64,000 nt of DNA from Mastigias papua (GCA_964019165.1 OZ025283.1:11378063-11442062), one strand, 5' to 3'; counted from the first letter of the stretch, positions 38,901-53,849 are shown. The notes: generated by a model from the sequence alone, not told the origin. A program made the numbers and translations.

Positions 38901-41900
38901 GTTCTTCATCTCCAACCACAGTCTCTAATTTATGCACATTCCTGTTTTCATCTTTATTCATAAAAACATCATAATGTCTATCTTTACATATCTCATCTTC
39001 AGAACCTGTGTCAAAGCATCCTGATCTTCTCAAGCGTCTCCTACAACTTTCAGTTAGATTCCTGCTATCAAAGATATCTTGTTTGGCACTTCCAACGCTT
39101 TCACAATTAATTTCATTAGTAGACTCTCTTTCTGTTTGCTTTCTTCCATCCTCAATATTTACTTCAAAGCACCTAGATCTTCTCAATCGCCTCCTGTAAG
39201 AGCCAATTAGCTCTTCATTACCAGCTGCTTCTTGTTCATTCCATGCTGGATTTTCGTCCCTATCAGGGTTAGCACATTGACTATCATCTGTTGCTTGTTC
39301 AGCCTCATCATTCACTTCGAAGAACCTTGATCTTCTAAATCGTCTCCTATAACTTTCGGCTAACTTTCCACCATCACTTGTTTCCCCGCTACAATTCGTT
39401 TCATTTTCAGTACAACTTGCGCTACTTACTGACTTCTCCTCCGCAGCCTTATCTCCTTCCCTTTGGTATTCTCCAGCGGATGACAAAGATTCCCTTTGTC
39501 TCTTTAAATCTTCACTGGCTTCTTCCTCAGTGAGTATCCCAACCTTATTGCTCCTTTCTTCGTCATTATCAACTAATTTAATCTTGTTTCTCTTTTCAAA
39601 AATACTAGGTGAAGAGCATATATTACTTGCTCTATCGTCTTCGTCAGAAACGACTTTGCTATAAGGTACTATACTTGCATTCCATTTTTCATCATCAGAA
39701 CACATCTCCATGTACCTTGACCTTCTGAGTCTTTTCCTATACCCCGCAGCTGACCCTTCATATTCTTCTATCATTTTCTCACTACTCTTCACTAGATTAC
39801 CACTGTCATTACTAAATTGCCAATTTTCCTTCTTGTCATTGTTGTTAATGTTTGTCTCAACAAATGTAAACAATCCAGCTCTTCTACATAGAGAGTACCC
39901 TTCGCCTATGTCCAAATTCGACTCTGTTGATATCATCAAATCTTGGTCGCTATTAGTATCCAAATCTTTTCTGTTACCTTCTCTCAAATTATTCTCAGCA
40001 ATTGTCTCAATAAATCTCCTAGGCTGTCCATTCCAAGTATCTTCTGTTTCTTTCATTTCATCTCGATCATCTTTTGTTTTTAGATTTTTGTCGTCAGGAA
40101 TTTTCCTTTTAGCTACAGAATTTTCCTCACAATGGTCTACGCTGCTATGCAGTCTCTTATAACTTTCCGGCTCTTCCTTGATACTGACTTCAAGACCTTT
40201 GTTATGTACAGTTCGATCATCCTCTGTTTGCTTATTCTCATAGTATTTGTCAAAGTTGCTGGACGTCACCTCATCTTCGCTATTGTAATCTTCAGGTTCC
40301 TTCCCAGCAATTATCTTCTGCTGTTCCCTCTGACAAACTTGGTCAGTAGTTTTAGTAGCAATAGTCCGGTCTTCCGACTCCATTTGAAGCATTGTTTCTG
40401 CCTGGTACTCTTTAATTTCAGCATCTGCTACTGATCTGTCCCTACTTTTATTTCTTGTCTTATTTGCGTGATAAGCTTTTACAGTCTCAGACCTTGTTCT
40501 ACTTTCTATTTCATTAGCTTGAAGCTCCTCTATTTTAGTTTGTTTCTCTTCCTGGGTTATTCTTCCTTTTACAGTCTTTGACTCGTCATTTTGACTGTGC
40601 ATTTCAACTTCAAATTGATCATGCTCTTCAACACCTCCTTTTCTTCTTTTCCATTTGTTATCATGCTCTTCTAGTTGTTGAGAGCACATACTACTGGGTT
40701 CCATATCTCCACCATCCTCAGGACCTTTAAAGTTTTCAGTTTGGGTTTTCTTTATGCTTTCGATTGAAACTTTCCTAGATCTTCTTTCAAGACCCTTTCC
40801 ATAATCTTCCTTACCAGGGCATTGCTCCTTCTCACGAATATAATCTTCATTTTTCTTCTCTATTATTAATTCTTCAGCTTCGCTTGTAACTCTAGAGCTT
40901 CTTGATCTTCTCGTAATTTTTGAATCAGACTCTATCATATCTCGATAGCGATCAACCTGATTCACTTCTTCACTACCAGTATCTTTCACATTTGTCTCAT
41001 AATCTTCTAACATCCGTGATCTTCTTCTCCTAGATTTTATTGAATAGTCGTCTTTATTTTCCCTAAGAATCTCTTCCTTTACATTTTTCCCAGCTTCTAA
41101 CTCATTAATTTGGTCTTCTCCTCTAGCAACACTTTCAATCTCGTCTGAAACTTCTGACTTTTTCCTATGCTTTATAGAATTCTCGTCTGCGTTATCATTA
41201 TTCGTTAAATTCAGATCTTCTTCACTGACCCGTCTTCCTTGACTTGTGATGCATTCTTCTCCATCACCAGTTATATCATTTCTTTTCCTTACTCTATCTC
41301 TAATTTTTCGACGATGACTAATCATATCTTCACCGCTATTCTCTTGGTATAGCTCAATGCCAGATTCTTGAGGATTTTCACAATTTTTCTCTTCTTCAGC
41401 AATAACTTCATTGTGTTTCGAAATTGCTCTCCTTCTATCTGTGCCAATAGAATATTCAATTTTTTCTTTATCAAAATCCAAATTATCATGCTCTCTACAG
41501 TTGGCCTCTATTCCCAAGGTACTATGCTTTTTATAATTTCTTGGTTCATTCTTCCTAAATATGTTTTCACATCCCTTCTTTGAAAGCTCTTTATTTCTAA
41601 TGTCCTCTTGAACTAATTCCTTTTCACCAACTATTTCAGAATCTTTCATACTTTCCATATGGAAGCTGTCAAGTTTCATATTGTTTCGTATCCGGGACTG
41701 AACTTTGAGAACTTCACGAACATCACTTATTCCCGATGAAAGCAACAAGCTGCTATCAGTTGACTTCTTCTCAGTAGGAACCCATTGCCTCTTAAATTTT
41801 CTGGCTAAGGTTTCGGGGTCTACCGACATACTAAGTGACCGTAGTTTTTGTTCCCTGTCCGCCTTGCTTCTCAAGGAACCCAAGCTATATTGTCTTATTT

Positions 41901-44322
41901 TCCAATAAAGTCTGGCAAAACGTGCATCAAAACTATCCACATTGTCTTTTTCCAGATACTCCTCATCCCTTTCCAATACTGGCTCGGATCCATTTGGGCA
42001 CAGTTCCTCATTGCTTACCGATATGGGTACAAGTTCAAAATTACTATATCGATCAATATCCAAAAAATCAATCTCTTTGCTGCTTTTCGGAGTGATCTCC
42101 AGTGAATGGCCTGCAAAATTCTCGTTCGTTTTTCCTTTACGATGGCAGCTCTCATCAAACGATTGAATTCTTTTGGCATTTAAGCCCTCATCTACAATTC
42201 GGCCTATATCATTTACAGACTGCGACCTGGTCATGGCAAATGGGGATTTCTCTCTGATTTCAGATACCTCATCTAGTGTTCCTTTTAGAACGTAAGCTGT
42301 ATCACTAGAGTTGTCCTTTCTACAACCAGGAATCGAACCTGTAACCACCTGTGGTAGAGTACATTTATCAACAAATATTCCGTGCTCCATACTAGCAGCT
42401 GAGCTTGATTGTTCCTTTCCCACAGTTTTTTTCTCCTGCAGTGCAACACTCTCAGCGAAATCTCTTTTCCCTGATAATATGTTAGAAATTTCTTCTCGAT
42501 CTGATGATTTCTGAGCTGGATGATCAACTCTGTCCCCCTTTAGTATGCAATGATATATAGCATTAGAATCAACATTATCATTTTTCTCCATACTTGCTTC
42601 CTCAGTTTCATGCAAACTGCTGACTTTCATAAATGACTTTTCTAATGTGGTCTCTTGAGGAGTGCCATCGATGGTCCTTGATTTCGAAGTTGCAACATTA
42701 GCATCAGGAGCTTCACATTGCAAAGATGTGGATGCAAAACCCACTGACTCACTGGCAGTAGCATCTATTGCAACATTTTTATGAGCTGGTAAACTTTCAG
42801 ATTGTAGACCAAACGTATAACTCATTACAGGGTCTAAGCGGACAACCTCTGCACTACAACGGGTGATATTTCTTTCTAGCTCGCTATTCCTAGCAGTTCT
42901 GGAGCACACGAATGGTTGCTCTTCAGTGCATTCTGGCACAAAAGAAGAGTTAATCCCATTTGCTAGCGAGGACACTTGTACACTAGAATCACCGGCCTGC
43001 TTGTAGTCGGTTATTGCAAATCCTGGAATTTGCTCTTCACTGGACTTTTCAGACTTCACGACATCAAATTTTGTTTTAAGTTCCTTCAGCTGACTTTTTT
43101 CTGGGTCAGCATACTCTGTGCCCCTTTCTTCTTTATTATCTTCCTTTCTTTTCAATTCTTCGCTTTCAGGTGTCTCTGAATTTGTCGTATCCTGGTCTTT
43201 GTTAAACTTTCTAAGTTCTGACAACACACTCTCGATTAGTAGCATGCTGTTGTCTCCAAGAATTGTTCCTGGGTCCTTTCTTTCTTGCAATTCTACATTA
43301 CTTGAGCCATCAACTGGCTGGAACTTATCAACGTGTTCAATCTTTGAGCTTTCAACACTATTCACCTCACAGTCTGTTATCTCCATAATATTGCTATCTT
43401 TTATCTTCGGACGATCCACCGCGTTGTTTTGAATATCTGTCTCTAATAAATATGGGCTTACGTTTCTTCTTATTTCCATCTTAGTTGCATAAGCAGAATT
43501 TAATTCACTGTTTCTGTTAGTCTCAATATGTTTTTTAGTGGCTACATCCGTTGATAATTTATCAAAGTTGTCTCTCCTTCTCTCGGGTCCCAATTCGGAT
43601 TGTAACATTGCACCACTTTGAGTGAAGGTGCAGAACCCCAGGCTATGACTATAGTCCGGAGTAACGCACCTTCTGTATTCCTCTTGTGCATCTAAATAAA
43701 GCTGAAGCCTTCCAGATATCGAATGCCTTCTTTCATTATCATCTGATTGATAAATATCTGGTGCTGTCATATTAGTTTTCCCAATGGCATTTGGTTGCTG
43801 GCTCGTCTTTTCCGACAGACTATTGGTCTCACGAACTTCATCACAATTGTGCAACTTGTGTTTGTTATAAAATCCTGGAATTCTAGCAAACGAAACTTCA
43901 TCTGGAGATCTTAAATCAATTCTACCAGTTGATTTTTCTCTCGTCAACCCAATATTTGCTTCATTGGCTTCGAAAGATTTATCCCTGTGTTCACTAAACG
44001 CAGTCTTCAGTCCTCTTCTTTTCAAAATTAGCTCATCCTTTTCGGTATCAGATGCTTCTCTATAGAATTCAGCAGTGTTGGATGCCTTCTTCGAATCCAT
44101 ATGAAATCGAGCTCCAATATCGTACATACTCTTTGGGCGGGCAGTTACCTTTCTTCTATTTGCAGCTTCGTTTTCTCGTGATTTGGAGAATCTACTGCTC
44201 GAATCTGCCCTCCGAGTGTATTTATCATTACTTACTTTGAACAAATCTAATAGTCTTTGATTCCTCCTTGCAGCCTCGGACAACAAAACAGTGCCTCTTG
44301 ACGTTCTGATACAATCATCCAT
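35911..44322 (-). CDS. Unrecognised 2803-residue, highly charged protein from one intronless ORF
   Basis: A single uninterrupted reading frame runs from ATG 44322 (MDDCIRTSRGTVLLSEAARR) to a stop at 35911-35913. An in-frame TAA lies 13 codons upstream of the ATG, which supports this start unless a splice acceptor intervenes. The protein is rich in Glu, Asp, Lys, Arg, Ser and Asn and has no signal peptide or membrane segment. Roughly residues 1080-2400 contain more than ten degenerate copies of a motif like SYRRRLRRSRYFE followed by an acidic stretch (for example SEDEE). The spacing is about 50-60 residues. The last roughly 120 residues are different: a short coiled coil (KIKAKMRRLVDRNIEMEERI) and an aromatic/hydrophobic end (QWEYFLKQNKLLQLAVSKLW). 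It is probably a scaffold or cytoskeleton-associated disordered protein, but that is inference. I do not recognise the family. Confidence 0.8.
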   Translation of the reverse strand: MDDCIRTSRGTVLLSEAARRNQRLLDLFKVSNDKYTRRADSSSRFSKSRENEAANRRKVTARPKSMYDIGARFHMDSKKASNTAEFYREASDTEKDELILKRRGLKTAFSEHRDKSFEANEANIGLTREKSTGRIDLRSPDEVSFARIPGFYNKHKLHNCDEVRETNSLSEKTSQQPNAIGKTNMTAPDIYQSDDNERRHSISGRLQLYLDAQEEYRRCVTPDYSHSLGFCTFTQSGAMLQSELGPERRRDNFDKLSTDVATKKHIETNRNSELNSAYATKMEIRRNVSPYLLETDIQNNAVDRPKIKDSNIMEITDCEVNSVESSKIEHVDKFQPVDGSSNVELQERKDPGTILGDNSMLLIESVLSELRKFNKDQDTTNSETPESEELKRKEDNKEERGTEYADPEKSQLKELKTKFDVVKSEKSSEEQIPGFAITDYKQAGDSSVQVSSLANGINSSFVPECTEEQPFVCSRTARNSELERNITRCSAEVVRLDPVMSYTFGLQSESLPAHKNVAIDATASESVGFASTSLQCEAPDANVATSKSRTIDGTPQETTLEKSFMKVSSLHETEEASMEKNDNVDSNAIYHCILKGDRVDHPAQKSSDREEISNILSGKRDFAESVALQEKKTVGKEQSSSAASMEHGIFVDKCTLPQVVTGSIPGCRKDNSSDTAYVLKGTLDEVSEIREKSPFAMTRSQSVNDIGRIVDEGLNAKRIQSFDESCHRKGKTNENFAGHSLEITPKSSKEIDFLDIDRYSNFELVPISVSNEELCPNGSEPVLERDEEYLEKDNVDSFDARFARLYWKIRQYSLGSLRSKADREQKLRSLSMSVDPETLARKFKRQWVPTEKKSTDSSLLLSSGISDVREVLKVQSRIRNNMKLDSFHMESMKDSEIVGEKELVQEDIRNKELSKKGCENIFRKNEPRNYKKHSTLGIEANCREHDNLDFDKEKIEYSIGTDRRRAISKHNEVIAEEEKNCENPQESGIELYQENSGEDMISHRRKIRDRVRKRNDITGDGEECITSQGRRVSEEDLNLTNNDNADENSIKHRKKSEVSDEIESVARGEDQINELEAGKNVKEEILRENKDDYSIKSRRRRSRMLEDYETNVKDTGSEEVNQVDRYRDMIESDSKITRRSRSSRVTSEAEELIIEKKNEDYIREKEQCPGKEDYGKGLERRSRKVSIESIKKTQTENFKGPEDGGDMEPSSMCSQQLEEHDNKWKRRKGGVEEHDQFEVEMHSQNDESKTVKGRITQEEKQTKIEELQANEIESRTRSETVKAYHANKTRNKSRDRSVADAEIKEYQAETMLQMESEDRTIATKTTDQVCQREQQKIIAGKEPEDYNSEDEVTSSNFDKYYENKQTEDDRTVHNKGLEVSIKEEPESYKRLHSSVDHCEENSVAKRKIPDDKNLKTKDDRDEMKETEDTWNGQPRRFIETIAENNLREGNRKDLDTNSDQDLMISTESNLDIGEGYSLCRRAGLFTFVETNINNNDKKENWQFSNDSGNLVKSSEKMIEEYEGSAAGYRKRLRRSRYMEMCSDDEKWNASIVPYSKVVSDEDDRASNICSSPSIFEKRNKIKLVDNDEERSNKVGILTEEEASEDLKRQRESLSSAGEYQREGDKAAEEKSVSSASCTENETNCSGETSDGGKLAESYRRRFRRSRFFEVNDEAEQATDDSQCANPDRDENPAWNEQEAAGNEELIGSYRRRLRRSRCFEVNIEDGRKQTERESTNEINCESVGSAKQDIFDSRNLTESCRRRLRRSGCFDTGSEDEICKDRHYDVFMNKDENRNVHKLETVVGDEELTDGNRRQSRRLRTFEIEAADDEQTEKQHKVAQDENSKALERQYVKNDKVPESSRRKLRRWRYFETGSEDGGREDGGREDKMQESSMNDNGASKEDDTQFVKNAELTEHYRERFKGSSELITNNEDKPAMEGRQEANIEKDETSLDNKLVASVSLESNKDYKSRLRRSMHFDASSEENLKIDEKVNLNEAESKGEEPDTTRMYRRRIAGRQLYRRSMGSDNAGFCAMDGLENSIEEPLSAPLSNEECKKGSDLVSCSNKSEECTIQRGNGTQFVYVEEGKKNEIGKGDIREGDIVNSEGRNDYEKETNNFEESFSDSNMNRFRKAQDSGINYEDERREEVHMSIDKEKTNLERHETDEEVFNERQRSPLRSLRRSEAASGHECRSEERNKRDIMNKELEISNEEVGDGEELTTSYRRRSRRLDYLESSTEEDKDINKEEIRMKAVIDESIEKKDCFVSEHKGSSYHFDSCTENSEREKMSEESSSVEKTQSGSRDGAQREEIPFRSCRRLGHLQSNAEYIEGTDETEYLHSQGRARYCTGDKEEGISRRSRRRRSWMLEKEYKDKKEKEYKEPSCDEKNEELDRNDVLFPEIQTTAKDDKQKGEGKDFFASLKDATGQLDYETLPGEILNCNIEDGCKSNATEKSKLPEGRTLSTNFDEFTESCINKGENSQRYGGAKWNSDTQIVTNMSASFRRTVTGEEFHPPPSVDSSGVEQDQKQIVTGLLKTADTFSSQIAPLTERTNERIADTGSMPGADLGIAMHCHDERGQWAHEAVVLGKSSEASGGKILVENTKEQVGKKHEGWDFTDTKKVESQASSSSLTTDKTIRERIDSVDGKLEHINEMQTDEKVTSTDEDSCDGYYINHIEDPLSGSIIRGEYVTFEDYESRDRYAIGMPNQTRTSNSTEVDSFESKMHKIKAKMRRLVDRNIEMEERIEYGGRETVCEDKQWEYFLKQNKLLQLAVSKLWQKEGFDSSRLIKDQENSVYMTGYGSYRKW

Positions 44323-46098
44323 GTTGATAAACGTGCTAGCCTTCTCACATTTTGTCTGTTATTACTTTCAACGGTTATGTGCGTCTCCAGCTCTCAGAAA
44401 CCACAAATAAATGCCCTCATTTACTGCAACAAAAACAGTTTGGAGTTTCTGTAAACTAGTAATTATTCCCATAATGAGTTCACGAGATGCGAAATCAGTT
44501 TACCAAAGCTAAACCTATCCGCACAACAAAGACAGGTTCACTGATTTTCCGTAAGCAATTCCCATCCGCCTCTTTTATACTGTAGCTTCAGAATGCCACT
44601 GGCACATGGTTCAACAATTTCATGTTAAGATAAGCTGTCTCCCGCATCCTGCTCTCTGTGCAAACTGGTCATTCTAGTACGGCAAGATCTTTGTTTTGAT
44701 TCATAACTTCTCTCTTCTGAATGTATTTGCTCTCCCCTAGAGCGACGCAATACCATGACTCACAGGCTTATAAATCTGCCATACAGTGAATAAAACTCGT
44801 GCCTTCTGTATTGTTTTTGATACATTGACGAAAAAGTCCGTTTGCATGTAAATCCTTAATAAGCTATGGCTTACTTCAATGGCCGTATTGTACTGTAATC
44901 TGCATTAAAACGTGTTACTGTCTTGTAATTTCGATCAATCTGCTAGATCCTATATTTTCAAGCGAAACTGATTAATAGCCCTTTAGCTATTCGATGGGGT
45001 CATTCTGCCATATGACAGCCAGGTTGCAAGCAAAATCACCGTCATGAACGCTTGTTCCCCAAATATAAATATGATAGATTTGTCTTCTCGAGTACGAGCA
45101 GCACTTTATTCCACGTCCAGTGTTTTGAAATCTCCGCGAAGCAGGGAAATCCATGCCATTCTCTAACAGAACAATGCGATGTAAACCAAAATGAAAGAGC
45201 TCGTCGCAGTCTTTATGCTTTGAAATCTTGTAAAGCACTTGCTAACAAGTTATGAATTTACTTTTAATACATGAGCCTTGTGCAGATGGAACAAAAGGCG
45301 GAAAACAAGACTAAATTTGACATCAGGGGGATGGTAGCAAAGTTTGATATCAGAGTACCAACAAAATTCTTGATGTATTTGAAAAAGTAAATAGTAGCTA
45401 ATTCAACGAAACAATTAATCTTGTATATAATATTTCATACTCAGATTTCAAGGAATCACAGGACATTCTAATAAATTGCTATGTCACGTGAACCAAATAT
45501 CCGCTCCCGCCATTCCTTGCGCCCGTTTTCTTCTGGCTTCACCGGATTTCTCAATACCTCACGTATTTCATTATTGATTCTGTGCCTATAGGTATCAGCA
45601 CTTCCAAACCCCCGTCAAAGGCTGTCTCCATCTTCATGACAATCCATTTACGTCTGTCCAAGCCACCCATGAGTTGTCTACAATTTTCATGTAAAGCAGC
45701 TCTCATCCCCCGGGGGACAAGACAGCCATAAGAACTTTTTATTGGTTTTGTTTCGATAGCATTGCTAAAAACAACAGTTTTCTGTACGCACAACGAGGCT
45801 TGCAAAGGATTTCATTCCTTTTGAAAAAGTGAACAGCATACAATTACAAGCGCATTGAAATTCATCATCCCCCTACTGCGAAGGAAATTGGAGGAATCAC
45901 GACTAGCATCCCAATCCCATAACATAGACAAATGTGATGGTAGAATGTTTTGTGCTCTGTCGTCATGAAAACTAGGTCCCCTATCCGAAGGTGGCAATGC
46001 GCGTACAGGTAGTCACAGAGCGGCTAGGACATGCACTGATAATCCGATAGTCTTATTTCACCCGTGGTGATTGAGTCGGCTACACTCAATCCACTCTG
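44323..46098. other. 5' flank of the 2803-codon gene; no other gene seen
   Basis: This contains the presumed 5' UTR and promoter of the minus-strand giant ORF. Small ORFs on both strands (for example 44987-45238, 45551-45805 and 45812-45997) overlap each other and lack splice or composition support, so I do not call them. Confidence 0.4.
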
Positions 46099-46101
46099 TT
46101 A

Positions 46102-46836
46102 GGGGTCATTCAATTAGTACGTACGCTCTAAATTGGCTAAAATTTGACCCCCCCCCTCCCCCCTCGTACGCACACGTACGCTTGATACTCACCCCCCTTT
46201 TTGCGTACGTACTCTTGGTTGTTTGACCCCCCCCCTCCCATCTCTAACAGAATGTTTCTAGGCATCTAAAACCACGGAGAAAGACTTTTTAAGCTTTCAT
46301 GAGACATTAAAATGATCACTTCAAATGTATGTCATGAAAAATCTGTAGTGCTGTTCAAACAAATGGCCACATAGGGTATAATACGGCGCCAAAATGGCCT
46401 GGTAGTTTGACGGAACCCGAGAGGGCTAGGTAATATGGGGCTTTCAAATATACATATCTCACCGCATGTTTCCTATCTGGCACGCTAGGCAACGGCGAAA
46501 AACTGGGTGTTCAGCCTTGTAAATGCCACTAGTAAATGCCGCTATTACAATGGGAAAAATATCGCTAGGTTTCAGTTTATTCAAAATTCCTAGGGGCCAC
46601 ATTGTCGGATTCGGCCTGAGGGCCGTAAGCTTGACACCCCTGTACTAGAAGTAATTTCACCTGAATACGTACTTCATTAATTAATTGTTGCAGGATGTAT
46701 GCAAAAAGCTAATAATTTTTTGCTTTGCGTACGTACTTCATGTGTCAACCCCCCCTCCCCCCCTTGTACGCATTCGTACGCATTTGCTTGACCCCCCCTC
46801 CCCCCCTTCGTGCGTACGTACTAAATGAATGACCCC
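46102..46836. mobile_element. Harbinger-like non-autonomous transposon, 735 bp, TTA target duplication
   Basis: The terminal inverted repeats GGGGTCATTCAATTAGTACG then TACGC, and the complement at 46812-46836, are flanked by TTA at 46099-46101 and 46837-46839. Subterminal C-runs alternate with TACGTACG palindromes. An unrelated hAT terminus is embedded near 46580-46642. There is no transposase. Confidence 0.85.
46580..46642 (-). mobile_element. hAT transposon end nested in the Harbinger-like element
   Basis: On the minus strand it reads CAGGGGTGTCAAGCTTACGG then CCCTCAGGCCGAATCC and GTGGCCCC, typical of a hAT (Charlie-like) terminus. The opposite end was not located inside the host element. 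Confidence 0.6.
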
Positions 46837-47040
46837 TTACCCCAACAGTTACTTATCAGAGCTGCAGCCTGAAGCTGCTGTGCCTGACTTTCACTGAAGG
46901 GGCCTGGTTGGACAGTTTGCCACAGGTCGTCAACATCTGCCCCAATTCTGAATCTTCGCGAAATGAATCACTATCAACTTAAGGGCAGAGTCTCTCTGTG
47001 CCCGCTTGCCACCACGAGGAGGTCTCCAACCATGGGCTAG

Positions 47041-51001
<3,961 letters not shown>

Positions 51002-53655
51002 TTATGCTTCTGCAGTGACTTCACGCGCCTCTCCGTTAATGACCGGCGAAGCATGCTCCCCATTCTCTTCGGTTCCATTACAACCTTCATCTGTTGCTCC
51101 ACGGTTAGTGTTGGCTGCCGGGTCATTACTCTGTCCAGCCCATTTTGTCTTGTGCTGTTCCCGACCAAATCCCTCGTCATAGTTTCCTAGGCACAAATGT
51201 GATGAGGATAAAATGATTGCCACATTGGGGATCTCTTAAGGAATTTTCACTGGTGGGAAGCGACACTCAGGGACGCCGCAAACCAGGGACGTGGATTTAA
51301 CTATCTGGCTTTTGTGCAGGGCAAAAAATCAAACACACATTGATCAAAGTAATGAGACGAAGAAACAAAACTCTATTTAACACTTGAGCATCAGCACTTG
51401 CTAGTGGGGAATTATAGGCCAACTAGTGGAGAAATTCAAGGGCATGGTGGGGAATTTCCCCACGAGTTTGTACGTAAAAGGTCCGCTGCTGCCGCTTCAA
51501 AGAAATGAGAGACGAGAAACTATGAATAGTCTCTACCCTTCAAAAAAACTCAAGACCGCAAGTCGTTTCACCTGTTTCTGCAGATATAATGATTTTGACT
51601 TCAGTATACAAATGTTAGTATAGTTAACAAGTACAGGGAAGAACTACCACACCTGGGTAAGTGATGAAGAATGTTGGCAACCGAAGGCGAAGGAGACAAG
51701 CCAAGAAGTGAATGTTAGTAAGAAGGGTTTATCTTAATTCCCAGTAAAGGAGCATGCAAATAGGGGACGAAATGAATCACAGAATGTAAAGTCATGGAAG
51801 TTGCGTTGAGAACAGAAAGCAATTGAAGGGGCACATGCAGAAGATGAGACTGTATGAATAGGAACACACACAGAGAGAGGTCTGTCAGCAGGAGAGAAAA
51901 CTTTGATCGATACCAGGTACGGCATTGTAAGTTTATAGAAATATATAGAAAAAATTAACAAAAAATATACCTTTCAGACGGAAAAGTTGCTTGAAATGAG
52001 GTTTGCAGTATATCTTGCCGGACAATGCAGCAAAATTACCAAGTCTAGAAACGCAAAAAGGTTCTTGAAACAAAATAATACAAACTCAGTTTCATAAGTG
52101 TGCACTAACTGGGCCAAATGCTGTCAAGTTTAACGAGAAGCTTTGCGAGAATCTGTTATACATTCCATTCTTTTTATAAGAACCAAATAATTCTGATAGG
52201 GCCTCGGTGTTCTCAATATTTTGATAATTCTAGGCTCAAATATAATTGTTATTATCTGTATAAGAGTGATTTTTGGCCACTATTTGAGACACTACATACA
52301 TTGTGCAGTTTCTAAACATTCAGCCGGGGGGCTACTATTGAAAATAATGCGACGAAAGTCGAGGTTCATTAACAAACTCATCAGAATTTGTTTGTCAAAT
52401 GAATGTGGGCAGTTGAGAGCTTGTGAAATTTCTCATCTGAGGCTAACCATGTCCTAGCAGTTTTCGTATTTTTTGGCAAATCGAGCGTCAATGCTCCTAC
52501 AAAATGTGTCCTTACAAAAAAGAGAGTGCAGTCTGGTAGACATGGTTCACACAAACAAAGATGCATAACACTAAAAATCTTCATACATTCTGACTTTGTG
52601 TCGTGAGTAACCGGGCCATAAAGAGCTTTCAGAATGAAAGAGTAAATGTGAACCCCTATGATAGGGACAGTGGCAGCCAAAACAGACTGGGGGAGCTTCA
52701 GCTGGTCATGACTTCTTAAGGACCACCGTCTTCATAAATCGGCTTACAAAATAGAAGACAAAATCGAGATAAAAATAACAGTAATATATGAACAAACAAA
52801 GAATTCAATCTTGTTATAAATGTCCTATCCTACATCAAACTTTTCTCCTTAACTTTTGCCGCATTTGCAAATTGGTCCTGGAGAGGATGGGGGAGGGGTT
52901 CCCAAAGGCAACTTTGGGAACCCCTCCCCCATCCTCTCTAGGATCAATTTGCAAATGCGGCAAAATTTAAGGAGAAAAGTAGGAGGCATTAATGCTGTGT
53001 GTTTGGTATGAAGTGAGCCAATTTCATGTCTCCATAACACCGAGCTTAGCATGTAAACCCTATGGTGGTAAAGCGATTAGAGATTTAACTCACTATTTTA
53101 GTGTATTTACAGACTTTGGATCAAGGAAATTACGAAACATCGTATACCCTACTGAGGCAAAATTATTCAGAGCACAGTAAGATGCTACGAAATACAACCA
53201 GCTCAATTGGGTGCCACGCCCGCTAAGAAGATGGCACTGAGACCCAAACTGGAACGAACCGGACAAGGACGACCTGGACAGCGCAAACCTCGGTTGGGAT
53301 GGCCCTCAGAGCGATGGCGCGGACTTGAACAATCCGGGCTACAATGGCCGGAGCTGCCTAAACTCCGCAATGTTATCATCCCAGCACTGCTACAGCTGTC
53401 GTGCTACGAAAGCTAAGGCAGGTAGGCATTGTCTTCATATTTCAACATCCCACAAAATAAATGTTACCTTAGTGTATTCTTGCACTCAGTGCATTTGAAG
53501 CAAAACTTATGGAACAGACGCCCATCGGCTTCTAGCTTTTCCATAGGATAGACTGTTTTTCCACATGAATCGCACTTATTACTTTGTGCCAGGCCTGGCT
53601 TCTTCCAACCTCCTCCACTAGAGTCAGGCCTTGAAGCTGCGGGGCCAGTTGGAAA
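51002..53655 (-). CDS. Small single-LIM-domain protein (eplin/LIMA1-like LIM), 5' end unresolved
   Basis: Three coding exons: 53655-53468, 52044-51971 and 51186-51002 (TAA stop), with GT-AG borders and matching phases. They encode 148 residues. The LIM domain is complete and canonical: CDSC, 17 residues, then [10 protein letters not shown], 17 residues, then CKPH, so all eight zinc ligands are present. Flanks [14 protein letters not shown] and [17 protein letters not shown] match the LIM of eplin/LIMA1, MICAL and related actin-associated proteins. A short Pro/Ser/Gly N-terminus ([17 protein letters not shown]) and an acidic, polar C-terminal tail surround it. The actin-binding regions of eplin are not seen, so this may be a short LIM-only adaptor. 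The exon at 53655 opens in phase 0 with no ATG, so a start exon lies further right. The MDN exon ending at 57176 fits in phase and would give a 151-residue protein. Confidence 0.8.
52840..52979. repeat. 140-bp hairpin with 68-bp arms (LIM gene intron)
   Basis: 52840-52907 and 52912-52979 are inverted copies with only a few mismatches around a 4-bp loop. The arms contain GAGAGGATGGGGGAGGGG and its complement. It lies in the intron between LIM exons 52044 and 53468 and would be transcribed as a stable hairpin. Confidence 0.9.
53207..53416 (+). other. Unusually GC-rich short ORF, possible transposon remnant
   Basis: This plus-strand frame encodes [20 protein letters not shown] then RWRGLEQ. The Gly/Arg/Pro-rich GRPxxRW-type string recalls the C-termini of non-LTR reverse transcriptases. 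Base composition is markedly more GC-rich than the surroundings. It is antisense to the LIM gene intron and has no other support. Confidence 0.25.
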
Positions 53656-53715
53656 CTACAAAGACGATATTTAAAGAGAATATAGGAAGTTGAAACGATG
53701 TGTCTACTACATATA

Positions 53716-53816
53716 TTGATCATTATCATCCTCATCACTATTATCATCATTATCATCATCATCATCATTACCATCATCATCATCATCATCATCATCGTCA
53801 TCATCACCACCACTAA

Positions 53817-53849
<33 letters not shown>

